Position numbers and translations under genes: made by a program. DNA of 47,868 bases from an uncultured Collinsella sp. (GTDB lineage Bacteria > Actinomycetota > Coriobacteriia > Coriobacteriales > Coriobacteriaceae), in the NCBI GenBank assembly GCA_900544875.1, contig UQWS01000015.1, positions 1 to 47,868 of the forward strand. The letters run 5' to 3'. Of this stretch, positions 41,821-47,868 are shown piece after piece (the stretch's first letter is position 1; each line of letters opens with the position of its first letter). Under the pieces are notes generated by a model. It worked only from the letters and a program-made list of their open reading frames with translations. It searched no databases and was not told the DNA's origin.

Positions 41821-41945
41821 GGCCCCGAATCGGTGTTGCCTCCCGGCGCATTCCGCAGGGGGAGCGATATTTTGCAGCACGAAGTGCGCAACAAAATATC
41901 GCTCATGCCCGAGGACGCGCCGGGAGGCAACACCGATTCGGGGCC
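41821..41945 (+). repeat. 125-base nested inverted repeat (element B)
   Basis: Outer arms pair perfectly over 29 bp (41821-41849 with 41917-41945). A symmetric internal loop of 13 bases per side follows. Then comes a perfect 12-bp stem (AGCGATATTTTG with CAAAATATCGCT) and a terminal GCAC-GAA-GTGC hairpin. It carries no coding frame and no clear target duplication. It stands 40 bases upstream of the tRNA-Leu promoter region. Confidence 0.85.
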
Positions 41946-41984
41946 GAACATATAGATCTACCAGCGCATTTACAAATTCGTAAA

Positions 41985-42032
41985 CTTTTTTGAAAAAAGT
42001 GCTTGCACAGTTCTCGAATCATAGGTTATTAT
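41985..42032 (+). promoter_or_regulatory. tRNA-Leu promoter with A-tract upstream element
   Basis: TTGCAC (42003-42008) and TATTAT (42027-42032) are 18 bases apart. Directly upstream is a short palindrome of T and A tracts (CTTTTTTGAAAAAAGT) that could be an UP element. Almost the same sequence precedes the tRNA-Gly promoter at 45455-45501. Confidence 0.7.
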
Positions 42033-42089
42033 CTTCTTCGTTGAACGCGCGGGTCCAACAAAATGAACCGCGAATCAACAACATAGCAT

Positions 42090-42179
42090 GTCGGAGTGGC
42101 GGAATTGGCAGACGCGCTAGCTTGAGGTGCTAGTGACCGCTTTTTGGTCATGCGGGTTCAAGTCCCGCCTCCGACACCA
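42090..42179 (+). tRNA. tRNA-Leu (anticodon GAG)
   Basis: A 90-base class II tRNA with encoded CCA. Acceptor GTCGGAG pairs with CTCCGAC; the anticodon stem CTAGC/GCTAG holds loop TTGAGGT with anticodon GAG at 42124-42126; a long variable arm (GACCGCTTTTTGGTC) and T-loop GGTTCAAGTCC follow. Confidence 0.97.
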
Positions 42180-42189
42180 TCGCATTTGA

Positions 42190-42211
42190 AAGCCTCTTCG
42201 GAGGCTTTTTT
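42190..42211 (+). terminator. terminator after tRNA-Leu
   Basis: A perfect 7-bp stem AAGCCTC/GAGGCTT with a TTCG loop and a T tract. Confidence 0.93.
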
Positions 42212-42237
42212 GTTACCGATAGACGGTGGGGTCCACG

Positions 42238-44583
42238 ATGGAAACGCTTGAACGCAACGAGTGGGCAGACGTTGCCCAACTAGTCGAGATCACGAGCGAT
42301 GCTGTCATCATCTGCGAGCTCGACGGAACCATTCTGCATGTGAATAATCGCTTACTTGGGTTGATGTGCGAGGAACGCGCCGATGTCATCGGTGGAGATG
42401 TTAAAGACGTCCTGTACTCGTCCGCTTTTGAACGTGCGACGGAACATCGTCTGCCATTTGAAACTGATGGCTCCGAGAACGAACTGATGCTCAAGCTGAG
42501 TGACGGCTCTTTTATCCCCGTCTTGGTTCGCGCGGGCTCCGTAACGCCTACACGCATCTTTGGGCGCCGCGCACCACGTGTCCTAGTGGCGCTTCACAGT
42601 ATCGAGGAACAGTATTCTCACGACCGTCAACTTAAGCGTGCGTTATCGGAGCTTAGAGTTGCGAACAAGCGTCTCTCTGGCACTCTCTCGGTCATTATGA
42701 GCACTGTGGGCTCCGATGAGCTGCCCAGCCTACTTGATACCGTTTTGAACCAGCTTGTAGGAACGCTCGATGCTTCGGGTGCCGCTATCTATTTTTCTGA
42801 GAGCGGCGGTTTTAAACTTCGCGGTGTTTCCAAGGAGCTGTACGACAGCTACCTGCCTGAGTTTTTGCCGTATGGCGCTGGCATTCCGACGTATGTTCTT
42901 CGTGAGTCGCGTGCCTGTCGCTTGTCGATTCAACAGGACCTTGAGGGCGATAGGGCCGCCTCCGGTATGTTCATGGACCTGGACAATCGTTCTAAGCACC
43001 TATTGCGCGTGCAGGATATGCCTCCGTATCGCAGCGAGATCTGTCTTCCCGTTTTTTACGGTACGCAGATCCTTGGCGTGCTGGAAGTTGGTTGGAAACG
43101 CCCTCAGGCACCGCTCGCCTATGACGTTAATGTGCTCGAGGTCATTTGCGATTACCTATCTATCCAGCTGGTCGGCATGGCATCGAGTCTTCGCTCCCGT
43201 CGCACGGCCGAGCTTGGCCGCTCGCTCAATGTCTTGCGTGATGAGTTGTTTACCTTTCTAGACGATTCCGCCGCGGCTACCCAGGCGGTATCGTCCGAGA
43301 TCTGCAATATGCTTAACTGCCATTTTTGCCCTGTTGAGTATGACGCCAGTCTGGATTCCTACGTCATAGATTTTGAAGGCGGTAGTCGCGTTGCTTTGCC
43401 GGACGATCCCGAGAGGCTTTTCTTTTCCACGACGGCGCCAGCGGCACGTCTGGGGGCTGGCCCTGATGGCTTTGAGGCATCTGTTTTGGGAGGTACGAGT
43501 GCCGAGGACCTTAAACACGTCCGTATAACTCGCGTTGATGAATCGATGCCTATGGGAGGCTGGCTTAGGGCGCATGGCCTGCCTTGTCAAGGTCTCTACG
43601 TCGACTCCGGCATCGAGGCGGGGCGCCCGCGCTCTGAGGGTGATGGCAAGCACAGTAACGACGCGATTGTTCCTGCTTCTGTTGCGAAGAGCCCGACGAC
43701 GCGCGCGCTGCTGCTTCGTGATGGTAGCCAAGAGCCGATTGATGATCTTGAATATGACTACTTGGTGCACTTGGCGCATGACTTTGAACTGATCTACGAA
43801 GGCGAATCTCAAAAGCGCGAGGAGCGCCATATCGCTCAGACCCTTCAGATCGGCATGAGAAATTCCCTGGGGGATGTTCCGGGTATCGCAACCGATTCGG
43901 TGTACCTGTCAGCCACGAACTCGGCGTTGGTCGGCGGCGATTTCTATACGCTCATCCGTCTTCCCGACGACTGCGCCGTCATGATTCTGGGTGATGTGTC
44001 TGGCAAAGGCATTGAGGCCGCATCGATGTCCGCGCTCGTCAAGACGGCCCTGACGGCATATGCGTGGGAGGGCGCTGGACCGGCCCGCATGGCACGCTCT
44101 CTTAACAGTATGCTCATGGGCTTTTCGAGGGTCGAGACGTTCGTGACGGCCTTTATCGCCAAGATTGACCTTAAAGCCGGACGCGCAACGTATTGTTCGG
44201 CGGGCCATCCTCCGACCATGGTCATTAGGCCAGAGTCGATGCCGCTGGGTGGCGGCGAGGCCCGTGGGGGAGAGGTCGAGCTGCTTGGATGCCAATCGGG
44301 CGTAATCGGTGCCTTTGAGAGCATGGTGTACGAGACAGGCGTGTTTACGTTCGCTCCTGGCGACATGCTCTTCATGTATACGGACGGAACGATTGAGGCC
44401 CGCGACCGCACCGGAGCGTTCTTTGGTGAGCAGCGCCTTCGTGACCTTCTGCTCTCTGTCTCGGGTGAGGGCGTATCGGGAATCTGCGGCAAGGTCTTGG
44501 GCGAGCTTGACCGATTTACCGAATCGGCGCTGGACGATGACATTGCATTGGTGTCCCTTGAGTTTTTACGGGGTCGTTCATAG
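42238..44583 (+). CDS. PAS-GAF-SpoIIE (PP2C-type) phosphatase
   Basis: Probable sensor phosphatase of a partner-switching system (RsbU/RsbP type), cytoplasmic, no membrane segment. The 781-residue protein has an N-terminal PAS domain (about 10-120, DAVIICELDGTILHVNNRLLGLM), a short coiled linker, a GAF-like domain (about 155-300), a middle region of unknown fold, and a C-terminal SpoIIE domain (about 550-781). The metal-binding aspartates are present in VGGDFY, LGDVSGKG, MYTDGTIEARD and LDDDIALV. It would dephosphorylate an anti-sigma antagonist on an unknown signal; the next gene encodes a STAS domain with the target serine. Start: ATG at 42238 with GGTGGGG six bases upstream. Confidence 0.9.
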   Translation: METLERNEWADVAQLVEITSDAVIICELDGTILHVNNRLLGLMCEERADVIGGDVKDVLYSSAFERATEHRLPFETDGSENELMLKLSDGSFIPVLVRAGSVTPTRIFGRRAPRVLVALHSIEEQYSHDRQLKRALSELRVANKRLSGTLSVIMSTVGSDELPSLLDTVLNQLVGTLDASGAAIYFSESGGFKLRGVSKELYDSYLPEFLPYGAGIPTYVLRESRACRLSIQQDLEGDRAASGMFMDLDNRSKHLLRVQDMPPYRSEICLPVFYGTQILGVLEVGWKRPQAPLAYDVNVLEVICDYLSIQLVGMASSLRSRRTAELGRSLNVLRDELFTFLDDSAAATQAVSSEICNMLNCHFCPVEYDASLDSYVIDFEGGSRVALPDDPERLFFSTTAPAARLGAGPDGFEASVLGGTSAEDLKHVRITRVDESMPMGGWLRAHGLPCQGLYVDSGIEAGRPRSEGDGKHSNDAIVPASVAKSPTTRALLLRDGSQEPIDDLEYDYLVHLAHDFELIYEGESQKREERHIAQTLQIGMRNSLGDVPGIATDSVYLSATNSALVGGDFYTLIRLPDDCAVMILGDVSGKGIEAASMSALVKTALTAYAWEGAGPARMARSLNSMLMGFSRVETFVTAFIAKIDLKAGRATYCSAGHPPTMVIRPESMPLGGGEARGGEVELLGCQSGVIGAFESMVYETGVFTFAPGDMLFMYTDGTIEARDRTGAFFGEQRLRDLLLSVSGEGVSGICGKVLGELDRFTESALDDDIALVSLEFLRGRS

Positions 44584-44661
44584 ACGACGCTGGGCGGGCT
44601 GAATCCGTACGGTTGGGGAAACGAATGCATCGAGTGGGCTTTTTTGGGGAACCATGGTCGT

Positions 44662-45408
44662 ATGAATGAGTGGAATGACATAGCGGTTTTGACGCCACCA
44701 GGCGATATCGACATCGCCACGGTGCCTGCGCTGCGTCGGCGGTTGGATGCTTTGATTGGCCGCGGCGTGCGTCGTGTTGTCATCAACTGTCAGGCTGTTA
44801 GCTTTATCGATTCGACGGGCTTGGCATTCCTGCTTACGCGCGCTCGTGAGCTCATGAGGCGAGAAGGCCTGCTTTCGCTCGTCAATGCATCGGGTGAAGT
44901 TGATCGCTTTTTGGAGATTGCTCGTCTTGTCGATATCCTTCATGTCGCGGGGCCGGCACGGGAGTCTATTCCCGCCATTCCGGTGGGGGAGCTGCCTCGC
45001 TGGAGTAAGAGCGTCGAGGTCCGTCAGGGTATCGAGAATCTTCCATACTACCGACATCGCATCGCCGAACTCCTTGAATCGCTTCCGTTGCGCCGTGACG
45101 AGCGCTACGATGTCGCATTGGCGTCGGGGGAGGCGCTGGGAAATGCCTATGACCATGCGGGCGGTATCGGGTGCGTCCTGACGGTTCAGGCCTATGGCGA
45201 TCGCGTTGTGGTTGAGGTGCTTGATCGAGGTGCCGGCTATTCTATCGATGAAACGAGCGAGCCGGTCGCATCCGAGGAGCGCGGCCGTGGCATCAAGCTT
45301 ATGCGTATGCTCGTCGATAACGTGGAGGTTGCTCGTCGTACGGACGGCGCCGGCACGCGCGTACAGATGGTGAAGCTGTTTAGCGGAGCGCTGGAATCGT
45401 GTGCCTAG
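44662..45408 (+). CDS. fused anti-sigma antagonist (STAS) and anti-sigma kinase (HATPase)
   Basis: One 248-residue protein joins two partners that are normally separate. Residues 1-105 are a STAS domain with FIDSTGLAF; S51 is the usual phosphorylation site. Residues 130-248 are an RsbW/SpoIIAB-like GHKL kinase domain with E157, N161 and H165 in EALGNAYDHAG, the ATP-lid glycines DRGAG (188-192) and GRGIKLM (208-214). Both halves look active. It sits 78 bases after the SpoIIE phosphatase gene, so a kinase-substrate-phosphatase set is present, but no sigma factor is nearby. The ATG at 44662 is chosen because the STAS strand follows directly; the GGGGA upstream is 11 bases away. An upstream TTG is possible. 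Confidence 0.87.
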   Translation: MNEWNDIAVLTPPGDIDIATVPALRRRLDALIGRGVRRVVINCQAVSFIDSTGLAFLLTRARELMRREGLLSLVNASGEVDRFLEIARLVDILHVAGPARESIPAIPVGELPRWSKSVEVRQGIENLPYYRHRIAELLESLPLRRDERYDVALASGEALGNAYDHAGGIGCVLTVQAYGDRVVVEVLDRGAGYSIDETSEPVASEERGRGIKLMRMLVDNVEVARRTDGAGTRVQMVKLFSGALESCA

Positions 45409-45454
45409 CCAATCGCTTTAGCGCGTTTAGCTACTAAGAACATGCGGCAGACAA

Positions 45455-45501
45455 GTTTTTTGAAAAAAGTACTTGCGTCTTTTGGACAACTCGCGTAAAT
45501 T
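45455..45501 (+). promoter_or_regulatory. tRNA-Gly/Cys promoter with A-tract upstream element
   Basis: TTGCGT (45473-45478) and TAAATT (45496-45501) are 17 bases apart, preceded by GTTTTTTGAAAAAAGT, which is nearly identical to the element upstream of tRNA-Leu. Confidence 0.65.
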
Positions 45502-45513
45502 AATAACCCGCAA

Positions 45514-45589
45514 GCGGACATGGCTCAGTTGGTAGAGCACAACCTTGCCAAGGTTGGGGTCGCGGGTTCGAGCCCCGTTGTCCGCTCCA
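45514..45589 (+). tRNA. tRNA-Gly (anticodon GCC), copy 1
   Basis: 76 bases with encoded CCA. Acceptor GCGGACA/TGTCCGC; anticodon stem CAACC/GGTTG with anticodon GCC at 45547-45549; T-arm GGTTCGAGCC. Identical to the copy at 45740-45815. Confidence 0.97.
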
Positions 45590-45599
45590 TTGCATTTCC

Positions 45600-45622
45600 G
45601 GACCGTCTAGGCGGTCCTTTTT
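45600..45622 (+). terminator. terminator between tRNA-Gly and tRNA-Cys
   Basis: Stem GGACCG/CGGTCC with loop TCTAGG and five Ts. It ends one base before tRNA-Cys starts, so read-through or processing must let Cys be made, or Cys has its own start. Confidence 0.8.
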
Positions 45623-45623
45623 C

Positions 45624-45697
45624 GGCGAAGTGGCCAAGTGGTAAGGCAGAGGCCTGCAAAGCCTTTACCCCCGGTTCGAATCCGGGCTTCGCCTCCA
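45624..45697 (+). tRNA. tRNA-Cys (anticodon GCA)
   Basis: 74 bases with encoded CCA. Acceptor GGCGAAG/CTTCGCC; anticodon loop CTGCAAA with GCA at 45656-45658; T-loop GGTTCGAATCC. Confidence 0.97.
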
Positions 45698-45706
45698 GGC
45701 AACATC

Positions 45707-45733
45707 CGGGCGCTCCGGCGCCCGTTTTGTTTT
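45707..45733 (+). terminator. terminator between tRNA-Cys and second tRNA-Gly
   Basis: Perfect 7-bp stem CGGGCGC/GCGCCCG with loop TCCG, followed by TTTTGTTTT. Confidence 0.85.
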
Positions 45734-45739
45734 ACATAT

Positions 45740-45815
45740 GCGGACATGGCTCAGTTGGTAGAGCACAACCTTGCCAAGGTTGGGGTCGCGGGTTCGAGCC
45801 CCGTTGTCCGCTCCA
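45740..45815 (+). tRNA. tRNA-Gly (anticodon GCC), copy 2
   Basis: Identical over all 76 bases to copy 1 at 45514-45589; anticodon GCC at 45773-45775. It lies only six bases after a terminator and has no visible promoter of its own. Confidence 0.97.
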
Positions 45816-45823
45816 AGTGTAAT

Positions 45824-45854
45824 AGCCCGACTACCACGGTAGCCGGGCTTTTTT
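45824..45854 (+). terminator. terminator of the tRNA cluster
   Basis: Stem AGCCCG/CGGGCT extended by CTACC/GGTAG across an A-C mismatch, followed by a T tract. Confidence 0.9.
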
Positions 45855-45993
45855 GTACCCATCGCTTGGGCTCGAACCCGAGAGGGAGCGAGCGTTTTGG
45901 GGCGTGGCTGTGGCGTTGTTTGCCGCGAATGTCCGCTTTGGGCGTATCATCGTGGGCATCTCGCAAAACCTCGTTGCAAGGGAGACTCATCCC

Positions 45994-47727
45994 ATGGCTA
46001 CAGAAAAGTCCTCGTCGCGCCCATGGATGTCCGATGCCGCGATCTATCAGATCTACCCGCGCTCGTTTAAGGATTCGACTGGTTCGGGTCTGGGCGATAT
46101 CGCGGGCATTACCCAGCAGATGGACTATCTTGAGCGGCTGGGTATCGAGGCTATCTGGCTGAGCCCGTTTTACCCATCGCCTCTCGTCGATGGCGGCTAT
46201 GATGTGGCGGACTACTGCGATGTCGACCCACGTCTCGGGTCGCTTGACGACTTCGATGACATGATCACTGCGGCTCACGCGCACGGCATCAAGGTCATCG
46301 TCGACATCGTGTCCAACCATTCATCCAACCAGCACCCCTGGTTCAAAGCCGCTCTTGCCGCCGGCCCCGGATCGCCCGAACGCGCCCGTTATATCTTCCG
46401 CGATGGCCGCGGCGAGCATGGCGAGCTGCCTCCCACCAATTGGAATGCCAACTTTGGCGGCCCCGCATGGACGCGTGTTGCGGACGGTCAGTGGTATCTG
46501 CACATGTTTACGCCCGAGCAGCCGGACTTTGACTGGTCATGCCCTGAGGTTCACGCGCTCTTTTGCGACGTCCTGGCGTTTTGGAGCGATCGAGGCGTCG
46601 ACGGCTTTCGCATTGATGTGGCGCAGGGTCTCGCCAAGGATCTCGACCGCGATGACCTCGACCGGTGGCATCTCGCCGAGGGCGATGACATGGTTGACGA
46701 CGGCACTCATCCGCTGTGGGACCGCAATGAGGTCCACGAGATCTATCGCGAGTGGCGCCGCGTGTTCGACCGCTATAATCCGCCGCGCAGTGCCGTTGCC
46801 GAGGCGTGGGTGCTGCCCGAGCGCCAGTATCTCTACGCGCGTCCCAGCGAGCTTGGCCAGACATTCAACTTTGAGTTTGCCAAGGCCACTTGGACCTATG
46901 ATGACATGCACACTGCAATCGAGAAGGGCTTGAAGGCAGCCGTCGAATCCGATTCCGCCTCGACCTGGGTACTCTCCAGCCACGACGTGCCACGCGTGGC
47001 GACACGCTATGCCCTGCCGCAAATCAAGGCGACGCGCTACCACCAGATTGCGCTCGACTGGCTCTTACGCGACGGGTCGTCTTATGACGAGGACCGTGAA
47101 CTCGGCGAGCGCCGCGCGCGGGCGGCCCTTTTGCTTGAGCTGGCGCTTCCGGGCTCGGCATACGTGTATCAGGGTGAGGAGCTCGGCCTTTTTGAGGTGG
47201 CTGATATCCCGTGGGCCGCACTCGAAGACCCTACTGCGACCAATACGCACGGACCGAAGCGTGAGAAGGGGCGCGACGGCTGTCGTGTACCCCTGCCGTG
47301 GGTGGCGGCGGACGATCCCGCGCATGGCGGATCGTTTGGGTTTTCGCCGGCGGACGCCGATGCGGCGCCCCATCTGCCGCAACCTGCATGGTTTTCCGAT
47401 TACGCTGCCGATAGGGAAGAAGCGGACCCGACATCGATGCTTGCGCTCTATCGTGACGCCCTCTGGCTTCGGCGCAAGCTGCGCGGTTGCGCCAACGATC
47501 TTGCGTGGCTCGATCTTGACGGGCGCACCGGTCTTGCGGATGGTGCCGAGGGCGCCGAGGGCGGCGTTATCGCCTATCGCCGCGACAACGGCTGGGCGTG
47601 TGTGACGAACTTCGGCGCAGCACCCGTGGAGCTGCCGGCGGGCAGGGTCCTGCTCACCTCATCACCGCTTGCAGACGGCAGGCTCGCGCAGGACAGCTCT
47701 GCCTGGATCATGCTCGATGAGATGTAG
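45994..47727 (+). CDS. GH13 alpha-glucosidase (oligo-1,6-glucosidase type)
   Basis: Cytoplasmic glycoside hydrolase family 13 enzyme, 577 aa, no signal peptide. Conserved regions: IEAIWLSPFYPSP, VIVDIVSNHSS, nucleophile D198 in GFRIDVA, acid/base E260 in AVAEAW, and SSHDVPR with the third aspartate. It opens with AAIYQIYPRSFKDSTGSGLGD, typical of oligo-1,6-glucosidase, trehalulose hydrolase and related members. Likely substrates are short alpha-glucans such as isomaltose or maltose; the precise linkage cannot be read from sequence. Start: ATG at 45994; AAGGGAG lies ten bases upstream. The frame is open 47 codons further through the tRNA terminator region and is not used. No transport or regulator gene adjoins it within the window. 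Confidence 0.92.
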   Translation: MATEKSSSRPWMSDAAIYQIYPRSFKDSTGSGLGDIAGITQQMDYLERLGIEAIWLSPFYPSPLVDGGYDVADYCDVDPRLGSLDDFDDMITAAHAHGIKVIVDIVSNHSSNQHPWFKAALAAGPGSPERARYIFRDGRGEHGELPPTNWNANFGGPAWTRVADGQWYLHMFTPEQPDFDWSCPEVHALFCDVLAFWSDRGVDGFRIDVAQGLAKDLDRDDLDRWHLAEGDDMVDDGTHPLWDRNEVHEIYREWRRVFDRYNPPRSAVAEAWVLPERQYLYARPSELGQTFNFEFAKATWTYDDMHTAIEKGLKAAVESDSASTWVLSSHDVPRVATRYALPQIKATRYHQIALDWLLRDGSSYDEDRELGERRARAALLLELALPGSAYVYQGEELGLFEVADIPWAALEDPTATNTHGPKREKGRDGCRVPLPWVAADDPAHGGSFGFSPADADAAPHLPQPAWFSDYAADREEADPTSMLALYRDALWLRRKLRGCANDLAWLDLDGRTGLADGAEGAEGGVIAYRRDNGWACVTNFGAAPVELPAGRVLLTSSPLADGRLAQDSSAWIMLDEM

Positions 47728-47868
47728 GGGCATCTCGCTGCGAGCCTGCGTTTGTTCGCGCCTTTCGTGACGACTGATGCCCTCGCGAGAGCGTGGTTGA
47801 TTTCCGATCTCAGCCGAACACATTGAGCAAATAGGCCGTTCCCGCACCTAGCCGAACGCCCCCGCGGC
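47728..47868. other. 3' edge, nothing recognised
   Basis: The last 141 bases hold no convincing gene start, tRNA or hairpin with a T tract. A minus-strand frame is open through 47662-47847 but has no family features and overlaps the end of the GH13 gene. Confidence 0.5.

Noticed and set aside
41507..41945. Elements A and B as MITEs with target-site duplications
   Set aside because: No direct repeats flank either element, and the two share no sequence. Mobility is left open as a finding, not called as a mobile element.
45514..45815. Direct repeat of 76 bases as a CRISPR-like or attachment-site repeat
   Set aside because: The repeat is simply two identical tRNA-Gly genes. There is no integrase gene and no regular spacing.
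45853..45993. N-terminal extension of the GH13 enzyme
   Set aside because: The extended frame begins inside the tRNA terminator and has no ribosome binding site; GH13 homology starts after the ATG at 45994.

Overview
The window reads as a chromosomal stretch of a Coriobacteriia-type actinobacterium, most likely Collinsella or a close relative. This is inferred from gene content and order (an uvrC / rapZ-whiA-gap-pgk-tpiA-gpmI-secG neighbourhood), a moderately high G+C content, and gut-type nutrient genes. No 16S gene or marker fixes the species. There is no phage, integrase, IS transposase or CRISPR array.

Layout. 1-3800: end of an unidentified gene and its terminator, then coaE, a membrane-anchored lytic transglycosylase and uvrB. 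3824-9946 (minus strand): two flavoproteins, an Mrp-type Fe-S carrier ATPase and an LtaS-like membrane phosphoglycerol transferase. 10065-17285: uvrA behind a LexA-box-like site, ybaK, the lipid II flippase murJ and uvrC, so all three excision-repair genes lie within 16 kb. 17377-28010: a nine-gene operon for uptake and breakdown of what is most probably sialic acid. It encodes a Dpp/Sat-type ABC transporter with a fused permease-ATPase, two acetyl-xylan-esterase-family proteins (one without its nucleophile), an N-acetylneuraminate-lyase-type aldolase, a ROK kinase and NanE epimerase. Its leader can fold into a three-way junction and ends with a hairpin over the ribosome binding site. 28112-35256: rapZ, whiA, gap, pgk, tpiA, gpmI, secG. 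35548-41490: a second, conventional oligopeptide ABC transporter operon. 41491-42089: a 600-base gap filled with four hairpins, two of them very large inverted repeats. 42090-45408: tRNA-Leu, then a PAS-GAF-SpoIIE phosphatase and a protein that fuses an anti-sigma antagonist (STAS) to an anti-sigma kinase (HATPase). 45514-45815: tRNA-Gly, tRNA-Cys, tRNA-Gly. 45994-47727: a GH13 alpha-glucosidase.

How the genes fit together. The transporter would import free sialic acid, the esterase could remove O-acetyl groups, the aldolase would give N-acetylmannosamine plus pyruvate, and the kinase and NanE would give N-acetylglucosamine-6-phosphate. NagA and NagB would have to be encoded elsewhere, and no sialidase is present. 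The adjacent gap-pgk-tpiA-gpmI block runs lower glycolysis. The nan-type operon sits between uvrC and rapZ, genes that are close neighbours in many actinobacteria, and the usual yvcK/cuvA gene between rapZ and whiA is missing.

Most worth following up: the structured leader of the nan-type operon (17449-17646), the serine-less esterase paralogue (24275-25126), the large inverted repeats at 41507-41638 and 41821-41945, and the STAS-HATPase fusion (44662-45408). All assignments come from reading the sequence; no search or folding program was run.
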